DNA from: Flavobacterium sp.
GTDB lineage: Bacteria > Bacteroidota > Bacteroidia > Flavobacteriales > Flavobacteriaceae
Length of the DNA stretch: 16,882 nt
Assembly (NCBI GenBank): GCA_024642295.1
Contig: JAHEBK010000006.1
Coordinates: forward strand, 1 to 16,882
Reading direction: 5' to 3'
The notes beneath the pieces are model-generated. The model saw nothing but the letters and a program-made list of their open reading frames with translations, was not told the DNA's origin and did no database searches. Below are positions 7,008 through 14,806 of the stretch, one piece after another (position 1 is the first letter of the stretch; each line of letters starts with the position of its first letter). Both the position numbers and the translations under genes were made by a program.

Positions 7008-7970
7008 TTAAAACGTATTGATAATTAAGAAATATAAAGGCATACCTATTGTAATATTTATGGGGAAAGTTACAGCAAGTGCCATAGGGAGAAAAAGTCC
7101 TGGATTTGCTTTTGGTACTGTTATTTTCATTGCTGCTGGTACAGCGATATAGGAGGCGCTAGCGGCTAAGATGGCAAACATAAATCTATTGCTAATATCA
7201 TCTGTAATCAATGAGCTTAATATGGCAAATAGACATCCGTTAAATAATGGTATCAGGATAGCAAACAGGGTAGGGAAGAGGCCAAAAGAGAAAAATGATT
7301 TTAGTTTTTTGCCACTTGTTATTCCCATGTCTAATAGAAATATAGCAAGAAACCCTTTGAATAGGTCGTTAGTAAATGGTGCGATTCCTTCTGCTTGTTT
7401 GTCACTTGCAATAAAACCGATTACTAAACTTCCTAATATTAAAAGCACACTTCCATTTGTAAATGAATGCGTTAGGATTGAAGTTTTTTTGATAGTTTTG
7501 GATTCTTGTTTGTTAAAAACGGATATTAATACCAATCCAATTATTATTGCTGGAGACTCCATTAAGGCCATGATGGCTACCATGTGTCCGTGAAGGCTTA
7601 ATTGTTGTGATTCAAGAAAAGAAACTGCAGTTACAAATGTTACAGCACTTACGGAACCATATGCAGCAGCTATTGCTCCCGAGTCAAATACATTAAGTTT
7701 TCTTTTTAAGATAAAAAATGTATAAAGTGGTATAAATAACGAGATGCAAATCCCGAAGATCATAGACCAAAAGATTTCACTTGTGAATGCTTCGTGTGAT
7801 AGTTCTTGACCACCTTTAAATCCTATGGCGAATAATAAATAGAGAGAAATAAATTTAGAAGAGTTTTGTGGTATTTCTAAGTCACTTTTTAAATAGACTG
7901 CAATTATTCCTAGGACAAAAAAAAGTAAAGCTGGATTGGTGAGATTTTCTATAAGTAAATTGAAATTCAT
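7008..7970 (-). CDS. SbtA-like sodium-dependent bicarbonate permease
   Basis: This 320-residue integral membrane protein belongs to the SbtA (DUF897) family, which in cyanobacteria takes up bicarbonate with sodium. It has about ten membrane spans in two inverted halves. Family signatures are clear: LKSDLEIPQ (27-35), GFKGGQELS (50-58), YGSVSAVTFVTA (104-115), HMVAIMALMESPAI (129-142), LAASASYIAVPAAM (268-281) and ALAVTFPINITIGMPLY (297-313). It is shorter than cyanobacterial SbtA (about 370 residues) mainly in the central loop near 150-170. A small unknown gene (8026-8295) lies upstream on the same strand, 55 bases away, and a CbbR/CmpR-like LysR gene is divergent, together forming a plausible inorganic-carbon uptake unit. 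Bicarbonate as substrate is inferred from family membership; flavobacteria use bicarbonate for anaplerosis and lipid synthesis. Confidence 0.9.
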   Translation of the reverse strand: MNFNLLIENLTNPALLFFVLGIIAVYLKSDLEIPQNSSKFISLYLLFAIGFKGGQELSHEAFTSEIFWSMIFGICISLFIPLYTFFILKRKLNVFDSGAIAAAYGSVSAVTFVTAVSFLESQQLSLHGHMVAIMALMESPAIIIGLVLISVFNKQESKTIKKTSILTHSFTNGSVLLILGSLVIGFIASDKQAEGIAPFTNDLFKGFLAIFLLDMGITSGKKLKSFFSFGLFPTLFAILIPLFNGCLFAILSSLITDDISNRFMFAILAASASYIAVPAAMKITVPKANPGLFLPMALAVTFPINITIGMPLYFLIINTF

Positions 7971-8025
7971 CTTGTTTATGATTTAAGTAGTTTTTTATTT
8001 TTTTCTAACAGTGGTAAGTGTTTTT

Positions 8026-8295
8026 TTATTTTGTGTAGCTAATATGTATTTCTGAGAATACGACGAGTTTGTGATTGTTTAGCTCTGACTCAGATATTAT
8101 TTCACTCAACCGTTCCAAACTATTTTTTAATTCTGCAATTCTTTTAGTAGCTAGAGCTTCAGTTATACCATATCTTTCTTGGGAACTAAAATTTTTTCTT
8201 TCGTGAAATTTAATTTTGTTTAAATAAAGATTTGTAAGTACTTCTTTTAATTCTAAAGGTGAAAATTCACCGTCAATTAATTTTAACTTTTGCAT
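8026..8295 (-). CDS. Small conserved-type protein of unknown function
   Basis: The 89-residue soluble protein has no signal peptide or membrane span. It opens with a beta-type stretch (MQKLKLIDGEFSPLELKEVL), contains KNFSSQERYG near residues 39-48, then a charged helix (ATKRIAELKNSLERLSEII, about 50-68) and a final strand (KLVVFSEIHISY). The pattern IDG-x-F-S-P-x-E and NFSSQERxG recalls small Bacteroidota hypothetical proteins I have seen in unrelated contexts, but I cannot name a family. It lacks the features of PII-like SbtB (no T-loop, too short), so it should not be called SbtB. Its place between the permease gene and the divergent regulator, on the permease strand, suggests cotranscription. 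Confidence 0.7.
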   Translation of the reverse strand: MQKLKLIDGEFSPLELKEVLTNLYLNKIKFHERKNFSSQERYGITEALATKRIAELKNSLERLSEIISESELNNHKLVVFSEIHISYTK

Positions 8296-8350
8296 CAGAT
8301 TTGTTTTTAATGATTTTGAGAAATTATCTTCGTTGCAAAATTCATTATTT

Positions 8351-8377
8351 TTGGTTATATATTTTTATTTATATTTG
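8351..8377 (+). promoter_or_regulatory. Promoter of the LysR-type regulator gene
   Basis: TTG at 8351-8353 and TATATTTG at 8370-8377 match the Bacteroidota -33/-7 elements, with a 16-base spacer that is slightly shorter than usual. Transcription would start near 8384, 18 bases before the ATG at 8402. Confidence 0.5.
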
Positions 8378-8383
8378 TAATAA
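8369..8383. promoter_or_regulatory. Candidate LysR-box (T-N11-A) over the lysR promoter
   Basis: TTATATTTGTAATAA has the form TTAT-N7-ATAA and contains a T-N11-A core, the generic LysR-type binding site. It overlaps the -7 box of the regulator's own gene and lies between the divergent genes, as expected for autorepression and control of the permease side. The region is so AT-rich that a chance match is quite possible. Confidence 0.3.
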
Positions 8384-8401
8384 GATATATAAAATATTTT
8401 T

Positions 8402-9328
8402 ATGAATTATACTTTAAATCAACTTCGAATATTTCTTAAAATCGTTGAAACAAAAAGCGTAACTAAAGCTTCAGAGGATCTTAATTTAACGCAGCCTGCT
8501 GTTTCAATTCAGCTTAGAAATTTCCAAAATCAATTTGATATTCCTTTAACGGAAGTTATTGGAAGAAAAATTGCTATAACTGATTTTGGATATGAGATTG
8601 CCGAATCAGCTGAAAATATTATCAATCAAGTTTATGCAATTAACTATAAGACACAATCTTATAAAGGTCTATTGGCCGGTAGGTTGAAAATTTCCGTAGT
8701 ATCTACAGGGAAATATGTGATGCCCTTTTTTTTGTCGGACTTTATAAAATCAAATCCAGAAATTGAATTGTTGATGGATGTGACTAATAAAAACAAAGTC
8801 ATTCGAAGTTTAGAAAACAATGAAGTAGATTTTGCGTTGGTATCTATTTTACCTAAAGCGCTCCATGTTGAAAAGTTAGATTTGCTTCAAAATAAATTAT
8901 ACTTGGTAGGAAATGCTGGTGAGCAAATTTCTCAGTCAGAGAACTCTAAAGAGATTTTTGGAGAATTACCATTAATTTTTAGAGAAAAAGGATCAGGTAC
9001 AAGGCAAACTATGGAAGAATTTATCACGAGAAATACAGTGCCTGTGTTAAAGAAATTAACGCTCACTTCAAATGAAGCGGTTAAACAAGCATTGTTAGCA
9101 GGATTTGGTTATTCAATAATGCCGTTAATTGGAATAAAAAGCGAGTTGCTAAACAATGAGCTGCAAATAATTCCTGTGAAAGGACTTCCTATTAAAACAG
9201 TATGGAGTTTGATTTGGTTAAAAGGAAAAAATCTTTCTCCAGTAGCGTTGTCTTATTTGAATTTTTTAAAACAAGAAAAAGATCAAATAGTTATGGATAG
9301 ATTCAGTTGGTCTGAACACTACAAATAA
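8402..9328 (+). CDS. LysR family transcriptional regulator, CbbR/CmpR-like
   Basis: The 308-residue regulator has an N-terminal winged helix-turn-helix (residues 4-62; KASEDLNLTQPAVSIQLRNF is the HTH core), a linker helix, and a periplasmic-binding-protein-like effector domain from about 92. The segment GLLAGRLKISVVSTGKYVMP and the following NPEIELLMDVTN and SLENNEVDFALVS resemble CbbR/CmpR regulators, which sense carbon metabolites and control carbon fixation or bicarbonate uptake genes. That matches its position head-to-head with an SbtA-like permease. No Calvin-cycle gene is in the window, so its effector is unknown. The ATG at 8402 follows a good promoter, and a strong terminator lies 34 bases after the stop. 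Confidence 0.9.
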   Translation: MNYTLNQLRIFLKIVETKSVTKASEDLNLTQPAVSIQLRNFQNQFDIPLTEVIGRKIAITDFGYEIAESAENIINQVYAINYKTQSYKGLLAGRLKISVVSTGKYVMPFFLSDFIKSNPEIELLMDVTNKNKVIRSLENNEVDFALVSILPKALHVEKLDLLQNKLYLVGNAGEQISQSENSKEIFGELPLIFREKGSGTRQTMEEFITRNTVPVLKKLTLTSNEAVKQALLAGFGYSIMPLIGIKSELLNNELQIIPVKGLPIKTVWSLIWLKGKNLSPVALSYLNFLKQEKDQIVMDRFSWSEHYK

Positions 9329-9361
9329 TGGTGTTATTTTCAAAACATGACACTTGAAATG

Positions 9362-9399
9362 AAATAAGCCGGTCAAAAATGATTTTGACCGGCTTATTT
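9362..9399. terminator. Bidirectional intrinsic terminator between lysR-like gene and gpmI
   Basis: A perfect 17-bp stem (9362-9378 paired with 9383-9399, core AAGCCGGTCAAAA) closes on a four-base loop ATGA. T-rich sequence follows on the plus strand, and the stem's own A/T outer pairs give a T-run on both strands. It serves the two convergent genes, lysR-like on plus and gpmI on minus. Confidence 0.9.
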
Positions 9400-9417
9400 T
9401 GAAATAATTTGAATTTG

Positions 9418-10935
9418 TTACAACAATGAATGTTGTGTCATTACTGCTGGTTGGACAACCCCCATCAAATCTAATATTGTAGGAGCGATATCACCTAAAA
9501 CACCATCATTTACTTTTTTTATTTCTTTATCAACCAAAATAAAAGGAACTGGGTTTGTTGTGTGCGCTGTATTTGGACTTCCGTCAGGATTAATCATCGT
9601 TTCACAATTTCCGTGGTCTGCAATCACAAGGACTGAATAGTCATTGGCTACAGCCGCAGTAATTACTTTTTCAACGCATTTGTCAACGGCTTCACAGGCT
9701 TTTATAGCAGCTTCCATAATTCCAGTATGTCCAACCATATCACCATTGGCGAAGTTTAAACATACAAAATCAACTTCTCCTTTTTCAATTTCAGGAACCA
9801 AAGCATCTGTTAACTCATAAGCGCTCATTTCTGGCTGTAAATCGTAAGTTGCTACTTTTGGAGAGTTTTTAAGGATACGGCTTTCGCCAACAAAAGGTTC
9901 TTCACGACCGCCTGAGAAGAAGAAAGTAACGTGTGGGTATTTCTCTGTTTCAGCAATACGGATTTGTTTTTTACCTGCTTTTTCTAAAACTTCACCAAGT
10001 GTTTCAGTGATGTTATCCTTGTTGTATACCACTTTTACGTTTTGGTATGTTTCGTCATAGTTGGTCAATGTAACATAATACAAGTTCAACTTATGCATGT
10101 TTTGTTCGTGGAAATCTTGTTGCGAAAGCGCTTCTGTCAATTCGCGACCTCTATCAGTTCTGAAATTGAAAAAAATAACAACATCATCTTCTTGAATGGT
10201 TGCTAATGGGTTTTCGTTACTATCAACAGCAATAAGTGGCTGAATGAATTCGTCAGTAACATCGTTTCCATAACTAGTAGCCATAGAAGTAACAATGTCA
10301 TGCGTAGGAGTTCCAGTGCCATTTACGACTAAGTCATAGGCTAATTTTACTCTTTCCCAGCGTTTGTCACGATCCATAGCGTAATAACGACCAATAACCG
10401 AAGCTATTTTTACAGGAGTATTGGCAATGTAATTTTGTAAATCTTGAATGTATTTTTTTCCTGATTTAGGGTCTACGTCACGACCGTCAGTAAAGGCGTG
10501 AATAAAAACATTATCTAAACCGTAATCTTGTGAAGCATCTATTAATCCACGTAAGTGTGATGTATGTGAATGAACGCCGCCATCAGAAACTAGTCCTAAA
10601 AAGTGAACTTTTTTATTATTGTCTTTAGCATATTGAAAAGCATCTTTAAGGACTTGCTCTTTTGCTAGTGTTTTATTGGCTACAGCCAAATTAATTTTAG
10701 CTAAATCTTGGTATACAATTCTTCCTGCACCAAGATTCATGTGACCTACTTCACTATTTCCCATTTGTCCTTCTGGAAGTCCTACATGTAAACCATCTGT
10801 GCGTAATTGTGCACTAGGGTATTTTTTGTAAAGACTATTTATAAAAGGTACATTGGCATTGTCTATTGCGGATACTTTTGGATCAGGAGATTTCCCCCAC
10901 CCATCTAATATCATAAGGATAACTTTTTTGTTCAT
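9418..10935 (-). CDS. gpmI: 2,3-bisphosphoglycerate-independent phosphoglycerate mutase
   Basis: The enzyme interconverts 3- and 2-phosphoglycerate in glycolysis and gluconeogenesis, using two manganese ions and a phosphoserine intermediate. The 505 residues show the alkaline-phosphatase-superfamily core: D11 in ILDGWG, nucleophile S61 in GNSEVGH, H122 in SDGGVHSH, D399 and H403 in NGDMVGH, D440 and H441 in ADHGNCE, and H458 in AHTTNPVP. All are one residue off the Geobacillus enzyme, so nothing is missing. I chose the ATG at 10935; a reading that starts at TTG 10944 (MTKMNKK) is less likely because the -7 element at 10953-10960 would leave almost no leader and the homologous N-terminus is MNKKVILMILDGWG. 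It is monocistronic, with its own promoter and terminator. Confidence 0.96.
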   Translation of the reverse strand: MNKKVILMILDGWGKSPDPKVSAIDNANVPFINSLYKKYPSAQLRTDGLHVGLPEGQMGNSEVGHMNLGAGRIVYQDLAKINLAVANKTLAKEQVLKDAFQYAKDNNKKVHFLGLVSDGGVHSHTSHLRGLIDASQDYGLDNVFIHAFTDGRDVDPKSGKKYIQDLQNYIANTPVKIASVIGRYYAMDRDKRWERVKLAYDLVVNGTGTPTHDIVTSMATSYGNDVTDEFIQPLIAVDSNENPLATIQEDDVVIFFNFRTDRGRELTEALSQQDFHEQNMHKLNLYYVTLTNYDETYQNVKVVYNKDNITETLGEVLEKAGKKQIRIAETEKYPHVTFFFSGGREEPFVGESRILKNSPKVATYDLQPEMSAYELTDALVPEIEKGEVDFVCLNFANGDMVGHTGIMEAAIKACEAVDKCVEKVITAAVANDYSVLVIADHGNCETMINPDGSPNTAHTTNPVPFILVDKEIKKVNDGVLGDIAPTILDLMGVVQPAVMTQHSLL

Positions 10936-10952
10936 TTTTGTCAAGTTTTATG

Positions 10953-10960
10953 CAAATATA
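10953..10960 (-). promoter_or_regulatory. -7 promoter element for gpmI
   Basis: The minus strand reads TATATTTG, a perfect TAnnTTTG, 17 bases upstream of the ATG at 10935. No clear TTG -33 box is visible. The short distance argues against the TTG start at 10944. Confidence 0.6.
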
Positions 10961-11060
10961 AAACTTTTATAAACTTTGGAAGCTATCCTTAAATAGTATT
11001 ATTGTTTTATAAACATTGACCTAACAAACTTAGAATGATTTGTTGTAGAAAAGCGGTAGT

Positions 11061-13466
11061 TTATTTTATTAATGAATTGTAGTCAATAAAATAACGAAGT
11101 CTAATGGAGAAAATATTAGTCAAATTGCTATTGAAAACATTCTTTAAATTAGTGTTTAAATTATGTTCTACCATATTGCTATTTTCTTGAGCATAATTTC
11201 TATACAATAAAGAAATCTCGCTACCTGGTGCAAACCACCATGAATAAGAAAGGTCAAAATTCCAAGAATTGAAATTTCTGTTTTTATTCATCATAAAGCT
11301 ATTGTTGTCTATTAAATAACCGTCGTTTTGTAAGGTTGAAAATTGATGAATATCAGAGAATGACCAATAATATCTAGCTGTGAAATTCAGTGTCATTCGG
11401 TTACTAAGAGCGTATTTTCCAATTAAATCATTTTGTAAAATTTGAATATCTCTTTTTCCAATAATAATATCAGAATTATCAAAAGCAGCCCAACCTAAAT
11501 CATTTTTTTGGAATGTAAATTGAGAAGATAATAATATTGAAAATCTATTATTGAATCGGTATTTTTGACTCAAATACAAATCGTATATATTTCTGTTTTT
11601 AGCATCAAAAACTATTATAGAGGGCTGAATTGAGATTGAGTAGTTTCTATTCTCATTGGAAGCAAATTTAAAGTAAGAATAAAATTGTTTTGGAATATGG
11701 AGGTATTTATTCTCTGTCCTTGGCTCGTAAAAGTCATAGGTGACATAGGGTGTAAATTGAAAAAGAAATTGAAAATTGTCGTTTTTTAATGTGGAGGCCT
11801 TTATTTCGGTTTCAATAGCTGCAGTTTGTAGCTTTCCTGATGTGTTTTCAAATTCTACATTAATAGTTTCTTTTACATTAAATGTATTGAATGATTTTGT
11901 TGGGTTTACGATTCGGTAACTTCCGCAGGCATAAGCATTATGGTAATTTTTATAAAATAGTAACCCTAAATCATTGGTGTCGTAGTTTTTTGAAAGGTAT
12001 TTTCCGGCAAATTCATAGCGATATTGTCCACTCGTTTTTGCAAATCCTAATTCTGTTTTAATACCATTGTAATCTTCAATATCATTGATGGAACTGTATT
12101 TAAAATCACCATATAAGTTGTAGGAGTTTGATTTGGTGTTTAAATCGAATAGCATTGCTGAGACGTTTCCGTCTCTAAAACTACCATCACGAGTAGTGTT
12201 AGTGTTAATAAGTGTAACCGAAGAGTTTTGTCTAAAGCGTTGATCCAATACAACGATGTTGTAATTGGTAACAGGTTGAATGACTTCGTTTCTGTCTGTA
12301 TTGTTTGTGTTGTTGCGTATGGTTGCAAATGTTTTTTCGGTTACGGCATTTAAAAAACCAATTCCTAAGCCTTTTTGAGTCCTTCCAGAAACTTTAATTG
12401 CATTTATTAAGTTCACGGTACTTGGGAAATTAGTGACTACTTCATCATTGGAGATTTGGCTTTCAAGTGTTTCTTTTTCGATTATAGTACTACCGCCAAT
12501 TCTTCTGGAATAAAATAAAATTCCTTTACTGAATAAGTTGGTCCCTTCTGTAAAAAAAGGTCTGTTTTCTATCAAGGTTTGTTCAAAAGGTTCTAGATTT
12601 AATATTGCATTATCAAATTTAGTTTGTCCAAAATCAGGTACTAATATAGCGTCAAGGGTGAAAGAGTCGTTAATTCCGTATTTAATATCTATGCCGGCTT
12701 TTAAAGTTCTGTCGGATGTGGAATTGTCTTCTTGATAATAAGCCGAAGTATAAGGAATAAAGAATAGTCTTGTTGGTGGCTTTATGTTTTCTATTCCTTT
12801 AAGTATTCCAGCTTGTGTGATTACAGCACCTATCTTAGTATCAATGTAATTCCAGGTATATTTTTGGACATTGCGTTTAATTTCACGCATAAAATTTAAA
12901 CCCCAAGTTTGTTCTTTGGTATTTGAAAATCGTAAAGCGGCATAGGGAATTTTCATTTCAACAGTCCAGCCAAAATCTGTTATTTTGACTTTGCTTTCCC
13001 AGATGGCGTCCCAGGTAAAATCTTCATTGTCTTCAGTTGCTAGGCAATCCATTTGGACACCTGCTGCGCTAACAAAAAAGCGATAATCTTGTTGGCCATC
13101 ATTAAATCCGTTGATGAAAACAGAAAAATGATCTGATGCTCCAAAAACATCACGATTGGTTATTTCTTTTAATATTTTATCTGGTTCATTGTCGTAAAGT
13201 ACAGCCGAAATGTAAATAGCGGAATTATCATAAAGTACCTTTACTTCAGTTTTCTTATTATCTGGTATTAGTTTTCCGTTATCTGGTTCAAACATGATAA
13301 AATCAGAGGCTTTATCTGTATTTGAAAGCCATTCATCCTCGTCTAGTTTTCCATCTATATTGATGTTTTTTATAATAGATTTTGCTCTAAGAGTCTTTTT
13401 TTGACCAAAGAGAGAAATGTTAATCGTCATATAAATTAAGACAAGAAAATAAACTTGTTTAGTCAT
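11061..13466 (-). CDS. DUF5916 protein with N-terminal CBM9-like domain, exported
   Basis: The 801-residue protein begins with a signal peptide (MTKQVYFLVLIYMTINIS, cleavage likely after FGQ). Residues about 25-225 resemble the carbohydrate-binding CBM9-like fold found at the start of DUF5916 proteins (IDGKLDEDEW, VKVLYDNSAIYISAVLYD, DHFSVFINGF, WTVEMKIPYAALRF, WGLNFMREIKR). The remainder contains the DUF5916 pattern (VPDFGQTKFDNAILNLEPFE, ENRPFFTEGTNLF) and then many amphipathic strands rich in aromatic residues, ending in LRYFIDYNSLIK, which suggests an outer-membrane beta-barrel. Its ligand is unknown. I chose the ATG at 13466: an upstream in-frame extension to a TTG at 13517 runs through the promoter. 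The gene is divergent from the L,D-transpeptidase gene and appears monocistronic. Confidence 0.88.
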   Translation of the reverse strand: MTKQVYFLVLIYMTINISLFGQKKTLRAKSIIKNINIDGKLDEDEWLSNTDKASDFIMFEPDNGKLIPDNKKTEVKVLYDNSAIYISAVLYDNEPDKILKEITNRDVFGASDHFSVFINGFNDGQQDYRFFVSAAGVQMDCLATEDNEDFTWDAIWESKVKITDFGWTVEMKIPYAALRFSNTKEQTWGLNFMREIKRNVQKYTWNYIDTKIGAVITQAGILKGIENIKPPTRLFFIPYTSAYYQEDNSTSDRTLKAGIDIKYGINDSFTLDAILVPDFGQTKFDNAILNLEPFEQTLIENRPFFTEGTNLFSKGILFYSRRIGGSTIIEKETLESQISNDEVVTNFPSTVNLINAIKVSGRTQKGLGIGFLNAVTEKTFATIRNNTNNTDRNEVIQPVTNYNIVVLDQRFRQNSSVTLINTNTTRDGSFRDGNVSAMLFDLNTKSNSYNLYGDFKYSSINDIEDYNGIKTELGFAKTSGQYRYEFAGKYLSKNYDTNDLGLLFYKNYHNAYACGSYRIVNPTKSFNTFNVKETINVEFENTSGKLQTAAIETEIKASTLKNDNFQFLFQFTPYVTYDFYEPRTENKYLHIPKQFYSYFKFASNENRNYSISIQPSIIVFDAKNRNIYDLYLSQKYRFNNRFSILLSSQFTFQKNDLGWAAFDNSDIIIGKRDIQILQNDLIGKYALSNRMTLNFTARYYWSFSDIHQFSTLQNDGYLIDNNSFMMNKNRNFNSWNFDLSYSWWFAPGSEISLLYRNYAQENSNMVEHNLNTNLKNVFNSNLTNIFSIRLRYFIDYNSLIK

Positions 13467-13487
13467 GCAACACACGTATAATTCAGA

Positions 13488-13518
13488 CAAAAATAACATA
13501 ATTTTAACAAAAAGCAAA
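13488..13518 (-). promoter_or_regulatory. Full -33/-7 promoter of the DUF5916 gene
   Basis: On the minus strand TTTG (13518-13515), a 19-base spacer and TATTTTTG (13495-13488) match the Bacteroidota housekeeping promoter. Transcription would begin near 13481, about 15 bases before the ATG at 13466. This is the best promoter in the window and rules out starts farther upstream. Confidence 0.7.
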
Positions 13519-13613
13519 TTCGTAAAAATTCCTCAAGTAGTTTTTTGATTACAAATGGGTGTTAAATGTGGTTGTTAGGGATGTTTTTTATAGTGCTAAG
13601 TAAAAAAAAGTTA

Positions 13614-13621
13614 TATATTTG
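13614..13621 (+). promoter_or_regulatory. -7 promoter element for the L,D-transpeptidase-family gene
   Basis: TATATTTG is a perfect TAnnTTTG match, 36 bases before the ATG at 13658. The -33 position holds no good TTG, so the promoter is weak or assisted. Confidence 0.55.
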
Positions 13622-13657
13622 CGTACCCATTTCTATTTTGTAATTTAATCTAAATCA

Positions 13658-14380
13658 ATGCGTTGTAAATTTTTTATTAGTTTTTCTTTATTGCTTTCTT
13701 TGTTTTTAATTAGTAATATTTTTTCTTCGGATGCTAAAAGTATTCCGAAAAAAAAAGTAGTTAAATTCGCCAATGTTGATTCTTTCAACTCTGAAGAAAG
13801 TATATATGAAAGCTTACATTCAAATGAGTTTGAATTGCCAAAATTCGAAATCTTCACTCAAGCCTTAAAAGGATTCTATCTTTTGAAAGAGAAAGGGCTT
13901 ATTCAAAAAAATATTTTAACAGTAATAGATTTTAGTCTGTCTTCAAATGCACAACGACTTTGGGTAATTGATTTAGACACAAATACTATTTTGTATAATT
14001 CGCTAGTGGCACATGGTAGAAATTCAGGAGATGAATATGCGACCAGTTTTTCTAATGCTCCAGAATCATATAAAAGTAGTTTAGGTTTTTATGCAACAGG
14101 AGAAATTTATAGAGGTAAACACGGAATGTCTTTGAAATTAGATGGTTTGGAAAAAGGGTTGAATAGTAATGCTAGAGAAAGAGCCGTAGTGATACATGGT
14201 GCCGATTATGTGTCAAATTCATTTATAAAAAACAACAAAAGATTGGGTAGAAGTTTAGGTTGTCCTGCAATACCTCTTGAATTAACGGATAAAATTATTC
14301 AGACTATTAAAGAAAAGTCTTGCTTGTTTATTTATCATCCTTCAAAAAGTGAACAAATAATGTCGCATTTGATTTCTTAA
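13658..14380 (+). CDS. Exported murein L,D-transpeptidase-family (YkuD_2) protein
   Basis: The 240-residue protein has an N-terminal signal peptide (hydrophobic 5-22, cleavage likely near residue 26) and is expected in the periplasm. The catalytic-domain family is that of YkuD-like enzymes, which form or trim peptidoglycan cross-links or attach proteins using a cysteine. Motifs are VIDFSLSSNAQRLWVIDL (89-106), LVAHGRNSGDEYATSFSN (116-133), a histidine in VVIHGADYVS (H180) and the cysteine motif GRSLGCPAIP (C202). The N-terminal linker (27-85) is specific to this subfamily. Both catalytic residues are present, so activity is likely, though some relatives may have other roles. It is transcribed divergently from the DUF5916 gene. 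Confidence 0.9.
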   Translation: MRCKFFISFSLLLSLFLISNIFSSDAKSIPKKKVVKFANVDSFNSEESIYESLHSNEFELPKFEIFTQALKGFYLLKEKGLIQKNILTVIDFSLSSNAQRLWVIDLDTNTILYNSLVAHGRNSGDEYATSFSNAPESYKSSLGFYATGEIYRGKHGMSLKLDGLEKGLNSNARERAVVIHGADYVSNSFIKNNKRLGRSLGCPAIPLELTDKIIQTIKEKSCLFIYHPSKSEQIMSHLIS

Positions 14381-14539
14381 GAGTGAAATAAAGCCTGTTA
14401 ATAGTGTTATATATTTCGATTTGAATAGAAAACAGAGCTGTTAAAGATGTGAAAGTTGAAAAATAACACAAGCTAATGATTTAATTTTAAAAAGGTTAGC
14501 GATGGTTATTATTTTTTTGTTAAAAAGATTAAAAAAAAC

Positions 14540-14571
14540 TTGTTTCAAATTGAAGTTATTATTTATCTTTG
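14540..14571 (+). promoter_or_regulatory. Promoter of the tandem tRNA-Gly genes
   Basis: TTG at 14540-14542 and TATCTTTG at 14564-14571 are separated by 21 bases, within the accepted range for Bacteroidota. The first tRNA begins 11 bases later, consistent with a very short 5' leader. Confidence 0.65.
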
Positions 14572-14581
14572 CGCCAGTAAT

Positions 14582-14654
<73 letters not shown>

Positions 14655-14696
14655 CTAAGAGCAAGTAAATTTGCTAAAGAGTTTTAAAATAATAAT

Positions 14697-14769
<73 letters not shown>

Positions 14770-14773
14770 CTTT

Positions 14774-14806
14774 AAAAATCCGAAACAGTATTGTTTCGGG
14801 TTTTTT
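14774..14806. terminator. Intrinsic terminator for tRNA operon, shared with pepE
   Basis: CCGAAACA (14780-14787) and TGTTTCGG (14792-14799) form a perfect 8-bp stem with loop GTAT, extended by a T-G pair and A-T pairs, and followed by six T on the plus strand. On the minus strand the same hairpin is followed by five T, so it can also end pepE. The plus-strand T-run overlaps the pepE stop codon. Confidence 0.88.

Noticed and set aside
7171..7593. Open frame of 140 codons on the plus strand
   Set aside because: It lies wholly inside the SbtA-like gene on the opposite strand, has no promoter or recognisable protein features, and the permease frame is strongly supported by family motifs.
8026..8295. 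PII-like SbtB regulator next to sbtA
   Set aside because: At 89 residues with a charged helical middle it lacks the ferredoxin-like PII fold pattern and T-loop; only its location suggested SbtB.
12140..12328. Short open frame on the minus strand inside the DUF5916 gene
   Set aside because: It is an alternate frame within a well-supported long gene and has low-complexity, threonine- and leucine-rich composition with no start signal.
13645..13857. Open frame of 70 codons antisense to the L,D-transpeptidase gene
   Set aside because: It overlaps the start and signal peptide of a gene with intact catalytic motifs and a promoter; nothing supports its own expression.
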